Assembly (NCBI RefSeq): GCF_901709675.1
Contig: NC_051088.1
Span: forward strand, 24,060,193 to 24,124,192
DNA: 64,000 bases
Direction: 5' to 3'
Source of the DNA: Syngnathus acus
Lineage: Eukaryota > Chordata > Actinopteri > Syngnathiformes > Syngnathidae
Part shown: positions 58,870 to 64,000 of the stretch, in pieces
Layout: each line of letters opens with the position of its first letter
How positions within the stretch are numbered: position 1 is the first letter of the stretch
Notes under the pieces: generated by a model
What the model was told of the DNA's origin: nothing
Databases searched by the model: none
Seen by the model: the letters and a program-made list of their open reading frames with translations, nothing else
Translations under genes and position numbers: made by a program

Positions 58870-59105
58870 GAGTAGCTTCCGGATTGCCCGGCGATTGCTC
58901 GTATCTGCTCTGTCCAATCTGTTTTGTCGAATCTGCTCTGTCGAGTCACCGTAGTCTTGACGCCACCGGATAACATACCTTGGATCGGGATACTTTCGGA
59001 TTGCCCAGCTATTGCTAGTATCTGCTCTGCTGAATCTGCTCTGCCGGATTTGCTCTGCCGGATCTGCTCCGCCGGATCCGCTCCGCCGAATCTGCTCCGC
59101 TGAGC
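58870..59105. repeat. 14-bp minisatellite with higher-order duplication
   Basis: Tandem ATCTGCTCTGCCGG-like units, five or more in a row at about 59028-59098 and shorter runs at 58900-58945. A longer block starting CGGATTGCCC and reaching GTATCTGCTCTG occurs at about 58880 and again at about 58998, a spacing near 118 bp. The unit length is not a multiple of three, arguing against a coding repeat. Confidence 0.8.
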
Positions 59106-59123
59106 CACCGCAGAACAACATAG

Positions 59124-59678
59124 TACCGTATTTCCCGCACTATAAGGTGCACCTAAAAACCTCAAAATTTCTCAAAAGCCGACAGTGCGCCTTATAATCA
59201 GGTGCGCCTTATATAAGGACCGATTTTGAGCCACTACAGCAGGTGTGTCCAAAGTTCGGCCCGCGGACCAAATGTATATATCTTATATATGGACAAAGTT
59301 TTAAAATGGGCCATAAATTGAAGGTGCGCCTTATAATCCGGTGCGCCTTATAAAAAGATTAAAGATTAAAGTCCCAATGATCGTCACACACACACCTGGG
59401 TGTGGTGAAATTTGTCCTCTGCATTTAACCCATCCCCGTGTGATTTTAATCCATCCCCTGGGGGAGAGGGGAGCAGTGAGCAGCAGCGGTGCCGCGCTCG
59501 GGAATCAGTTGGTGATCTAACCCCCCAATTCCAACCCTTAATGCTGAGTGCCAAGCAGGGAGGCAATGGGTCCCATTTTTATAGTCTTTGGTATGACCCG
59601 GCCGGGGTTTGAACCCACAACCTTCCAGTCTCAGGGCGGACACTCTACCACTAGGCCACTGAGCTGGAAAATACGGTA
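59124..59678. mobile_element. Palindromic MITE (TACCGTATTTCCCGCAC family) interrupted by a SINE
   Basis: The left end is TACCGTATTTCCCGCACTAT and the right end is GGAAAATACGGTA. Internal GGTGCGCCTTATAAT motifs are repeated on both sides of the centre. The SINE at 59353-59667 sits just before the right terminus. Confidence 0.75.
59353..59667 (-). mobile_element. tRNA-derived SINE
   Basis: Read on the minus strand, it starts with a tRNA-like head: an A-box-like TGGCCTAGTGG, then a B box GGTTCAAACCC (plus 59605-59615). A GC-rich body follows, with a tail of repeated ATTAAAG units at 59358-59372. It has no open frame, as expected for a non-autonomous retroposon transcribed by RNA polymerase III. 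Confidence 0.8.
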
Positions 59679-61956
59679 CCTTCGTGTGACTTCCACAAAA
59701 GCAACCAAGTTGTTGATCTGTGCCAGTTTTTTATGTCAGCAAGCAGTATTTTGAGGTTTCTAGCAACTATCGTACAACCAAGCTCAGTCGCGGGATCATT
59801 TCAGCTCTCACCACAAAACACTTTGCCACAATATGTTGCAGTCATAAACTGTGACAAAAAAAAAAAGCGACAAACAGCTGTTGGCTTGGCAGAGTGCTTT
59901 GGTAGTAAAAGTGTGAGAGTACACTAGAACATCAAACCTCATTTCAGAACAATTCTTCCTGTAGGAAATAATGGACCATCTTCAAGACTTTATTAGGAAG
60001 AACATGTGTATTCATGGTCATGCACACCAAAAACGATGTGGTTGACGTGATCAGTCCAGGCTGTACCCATCCGATATCACCTTCTCCGTCTTGTGATCTG
60101 CACAGGATAAGTGAGATAGAAAATGGTTCTGTCACAGTGAAGAAGGTGCTGAGCCAAAAGGCAAAGCTCTTGATTTAGCTGTCAATCAACATTCATTCCT
60201 TCCCAAAATCCACAGCTCAAGATTCGGAATCCAAGAGGCCGATTCATATGATTCTTTGAGGCCTTCGTTAAGCTACATTTACACGATTGATATAATTCAA
60301 TTATGCCGAGTCGGACCACAGTGCAACATCGCGTCGGGCCCGTGGAAACAAAACACGACGCAACTCGAAAGTTCCACTAACTGCAAGTTTTGATCTGCCA
60401 TTTGGCGTGACGTCAGGATTCACCACGACTAAATTTCTCCTCTACTCTGTGACAGTTCCAAAATCCGATCGTCTCAAAACCGACTCCAGTTTGTCCGTGA
60501 TGGCTTAAACGTGGGAACAGAGTGTAAACGTGGCCTTAACCAAAACTTTTGACTTCCCGTTGGTTTCCTCCATCTCATATCCTTTTTGTACTCGCCGCGA
60601 CCTTGCATATTACAACGCATCATTTATAGTTCTGGTATTAAAACTTACCCTTGTCTCGTCCGTCTATCTTCCCATTCCTATTCCGCACCATCCCTCTCTC
60701 GCCGTGCTTAATAAGATCTCCAAGGTGGGCGAGCCGGCGCTGAGCGCTGTCTGCTAGAGGGATGATCGGCGCTGGTCAAAATACAATCTTGAGTCTCGGG
60801 TGAAGTCAACAAGATGTTATCTTGACAGCTAAGATGAAGGGAGGTGATGTCTTCCTGTCTGTTTAGGGTGCGACACACACAAACACCCGACGCGGCGTGA
60901 TCGTTATCTACCGGGACCGTTCGTCGCTCGCTAGCTCAAATCACATGCGAGAACGTCGGCACGTGCGTATCCATTCATCACTTGACACAAGAAGAGAGAT
61001 GCTATCTTTCACGCTAGTGCACAAAAACAAGACGATAGCCCAGGCAGGTAGAAGGGCCATCGCACCCATCTTTGTGAGTTATGGTGCAGAATGGCGGACG
61101 AGGGCTGCACTCTAATATGCAAAGACAATAAAGGCAGATAAAGGCGCAGACGGAGAGGAACCGAAAAGTAAATGAGTGCACTGAGGAGACGCATATTGTT
61201 ACAAGCCAGTGCGAATCAATCACGCTCATCTCGCAGAGTTTATTAACAATTCAGGAAGCTGCCAGGGCTGGTTTGAGATTAATTGATTCCCGCTCAATTG
61301 CACCAAGACTATGCACCTCGGTAAAGTCTTTTTTTTTTTTTTTGCTTCATCTTGTCATCAGGTGAAGGAACGAAATGTGCAAAATAGTCAGCGCTTCACT
61401 TCACAAAAGTCCTTTTTTTTTTTTTTTTTTTTACTGTGGTTATGATATCAGTAGCAAATCACTCCCGGCACGGCTTTCGTAAGACTGCAAATGATCCCGC
61501 AGGTCGCAAAGATGATGCCAGCTGGAAGCTCGGCAACCTGAACGGGCAGAGGCGCGAATTGCTGCTGAGAACAATACAAGGGCTGCTGAATCCATCAGGT
61601 AGAACGTGTTTGTCTATCGGCTGCCAACACCTGCGGAGGGCAGCTGGCTTGGCTTGCAGGGTGCTTCACATCCTACATGTGCAGGTGGTGGGGGGCCCGC
61701 TGGGGGTTACCGTGATGTTTCACATGGTGACAACATCCACACAACCTACTGATGCAACTGGGACGTGGAACGTAACACACACACACACAAAGCGGTGGGT
61801 TTTTCCACATGTCAATTTTAAGCCTGAATCAAAAATTCCAATTTCAAGAACAGGCCAGAGGATTGAGTTTGAGTTCAGTAATTGTTTATTTGCATGACTC
61901 TCATGAGTTTAGTAAAAGTCTTTACTGAAGCTCGTAAAATATGCATATATGAAAAC

Positions 61957-62233
61957 TACCGTAATTTCCGGACTATAAATTGTGTCTGAATATAAACCGC
62001 GCCAGCTAAAATGAGGGGAAAATGTAATATAAAATGATATAATTAATATAATATAAACTGGGTTTTTTTTAAATAAAATGTCATCATTTCTACTACCTGC
62101 ATTACCAAAACAAATCCTTTTACAAAATCATGAAAAATCATGAAAAATCTAGAGATAAATTGCACTGGACTACAAGGCGCAGGGTTCAAAGCTTCTGCAA
62201 AAGGTAGCGACTTATAATCCGGAAATTACGGTA
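61957..62233. mobile_element. Palindromic MITE, longer relative of the TACCGTAATT family
   Basis: 277 bp with ends TACCGTAATTTCCGGACTAT and ATAATCCGGAAATTACGGTA. It shares an internal block with 37614-37836 in reverse orientation. Confidence 0.8.
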
Positions 62234-64000
62234 AATTTACTGCAGTCAAGGCCATACCTTTGTATTTTTCATCTGAGTCAAAAAAATGAAATCCGAAAAC
62301 TGTTTTGGTGTTTGATTCAAAACAAATAACAAACCGTCACCATGGTAACAAATGCTTGCCTCGCCAGTGACCAAAGTAGTCCATGAAGTGTTTATAGTCC
62401 TCTAAACTTTGGACAGACATGCTAGGAAATATTTTTCAATCATAAACGTAAACGCACAATACATCATCTTTAAAATAATACCTTGTTTTGTGTATCGTAA
62501 AAACAATCAATAAGATTTCATTTGACTATTTGATGTGTTTGCGTTATTAAACTGCCATTGATTTCAGGGCGGCTAGCTCTTACCGACAATGTGAGGGCTG
62601 GCTGAGCGGGTCTCCGAGGCGGGTAAATCAAAGGTTGCAGCTTGTTATCAGCTTTCATATGCAGCTAGAGGATCATGGCTATGTAATGCAATAAAAATGG
62701 AGCTCGGAGGGAGAGCCAGGATGGTATTACTATTGGTGCGCTGGGTAAGCCCGGCAGCCTCAGGAACATAACTTATTCACGTACTCGTGTATACATGTCA
62801 GAAAATAAGACGTAGAAGGCCAACGGCCAAAGGTAAACATTATATGCGTGTAAATGCCCGGCACGATAGCCATCAAACGTCACATGTATTTTTAAACTTT
62901 TAATCCCGGTGATTTATAAAACTCCAAAAAGTTTTTTTTATTCCGAGCAATGCGGTGATGGATGGAATGTAAGCAGCCCAACGTGTTTCATCAAATGCTC
63001 TCCGCTTGTCATGTCTGGAGAACAAAGACTTCCGCGTGGCATCTCACCTTTGGGACGGTGGCGTCTTCAATAATTCAGTGGCTCCGGTCCTGCGGAGAGT
63101 GCTTGGCAGTGACCGATGAGAATGGAGAGTAGGCTCGGGAAGTCACAGCCCAGCCCCCCCTTCTCTTGTTTGTCCAAAAAGAAAGTAGGGAGAGTAAAGA
63201 AAGAAAAGACCATTGAAGGGCTTTATATAAAAAAAAATATCAAATATAATATAATAATAAAATAATAAATAAAACATGAAGTGATACTGTCTCAAAAAAA
63301 TTTAATCTTAACTCTGGTAACAACTGAGGATCCAAAAAGCACATTATCGATTAATCGGTCAATGTCTTTAGCCTTACAATCTTGAAGATGTTCACTCATC
63401 CACACAGCTACAGATGGTCAACTCCAGACTCAAAGTTGCATCATTTTCAAAAGGCATACATGGAAACTCATCAAAATTTCTCTTTAGATTTCTCACTTTT
63501 GAAATTCCCATTGCACAATTTGTCCATTCACTGAGTTTGACTCGATCATCCAACCATACGACGTACGCTGGCCAAATTTTGCCACCTGTCACTCCCCCGA
63601 AGCTGTGCACCAAATTTGTTGAGGGATGAGTAAAATTGATGAGAAAAAAATAGGACGCCATTTTTCTCTTTCAACACTATAGTGAGAAAATCCAATGTGC
63701 CAAACATCTTTTCCCGAGAGATGTTTTTTTTCCGCACATTGAGTGGGCTGTACGTGAGACATTCAAGTCATGCTGTTGAAACTGTGTAATAACTTTTTGA
63801 AAAGTCGCAGTACACCCCGAGCAGTAGCTTTTGTCATTTTCTTTGGGGTTCAATGACAAGTTGAAGCCCAGGTCACGTTAGAAGGAATCAAGAGCGGAAG
63901 GTGAATTCCCCCCAGGTGGTGTGTTCTGCCGTGAACTAAAGTTCAACCCTTGACTGCTGCTCGACAAGCGATGGCGGTCGGGACGACAGACGCAGCAGGA

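Larger units (their letters stand above)
47947..64000. other. Gene-free klf7 upstream flank
   Basis: Apart from the promoter-proximal block and the repeats listed separately, no exon with family similarity and splice sites was recognised on either strand. The longest open frame (61436-61897, plus) ends in CA-repeat and unrelated sequence and shows no domain. Several non-repetitive, TAATTA-containing stretches (for example 50440-50580, 58360-58500, 62560-62710) have the look of conserved non-coding DNA, but that needs alignment. Confidence 0.5.

Noticed and set aside
59570-59667. Possible tRNA gene on the minus strand (A- and B-box-like motifs)
   Set aside because: The body and ATTAAAG tail beyond it show a tRNA-derived SINE. 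No proper cloverleaf was found.
61436-61897. 153-codon plus-strand open frame following a poly-T run
   Set aside because: No recognisable domain, passes through a CA repeat, and has no credible splice or promoter context.

Overview
The window is eukaryotic nuclear DNA, almost certainly from a teleost fish. Genes are split by GT-AG introns. The background carries long (CA)n, (GA)n and (TTTA)n microsatellites, fish-type palindromic MITEs and a tRNA-derived SINE. The recognisable proteins are vertebrate: KLF7, RAMP1 and a fish-type SAM methyltransferase. The repeat style suggests a percomorph, possibly a compact genome such as a syngnathid, but the species cannot be fixed from the sequence alone. 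No prokaryotic features, CRISPR, rRNA or convincing tRNA genes were seen.

Layout. 1-8.6 kb has no recognisable exon except that it lies downstream of a lone signal-peptide exon (8626-8689, minus strand), whose gene must continue to the left or beyond the window. 10.3-19.0 kb is a compact gene cluster: two complete six-exon paralogues of a class I SAM-dependent methyltransferase (10463-12221 and 16547-18852, both minus, each 270 aa), with a complete three-exon ramp1 (14497-16052, plus, 143 aa) between them. 19-24 kb is gene-free and holds a nested pair of palindromic transposons. 24-48 kb is klf7 on the minus strand: coding exon 1 at 47845-47946, exon 2 at 31762-32356, exon 3 at 28177-28300, exon 4 at 26144-26195, and a probable 3' UTR reaching towards 24 kb. 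Its 15.5-kb first intron contains a 0.9-kb GA/CT tract. 48-64 kb is a gene-free upstream flank with MITEs, a SINE inserted inside a MITE, a 14-bp minisatellite and an exact 83-bp tandem duplication.

The genes do not form one pathway. KLF7 is a zinc-finger transcription factor, RAMP1 is the single-pass partner of the CGRP-type receptor CALCRL, and the methyltransferases are small-molecule enzymes of unknown substrate. The most informative signal is in the methyltransferase pair. Exons 1-2 differ at about 5 of 89 residues, while exons 3-6 differ at about 39 of 179, which suggests gene conversion or uneven selection after duplication around ramp1. All exon boundaries were placed by hand from splice consensus, reading frame and remembered family sequence; no alignment or search was run.
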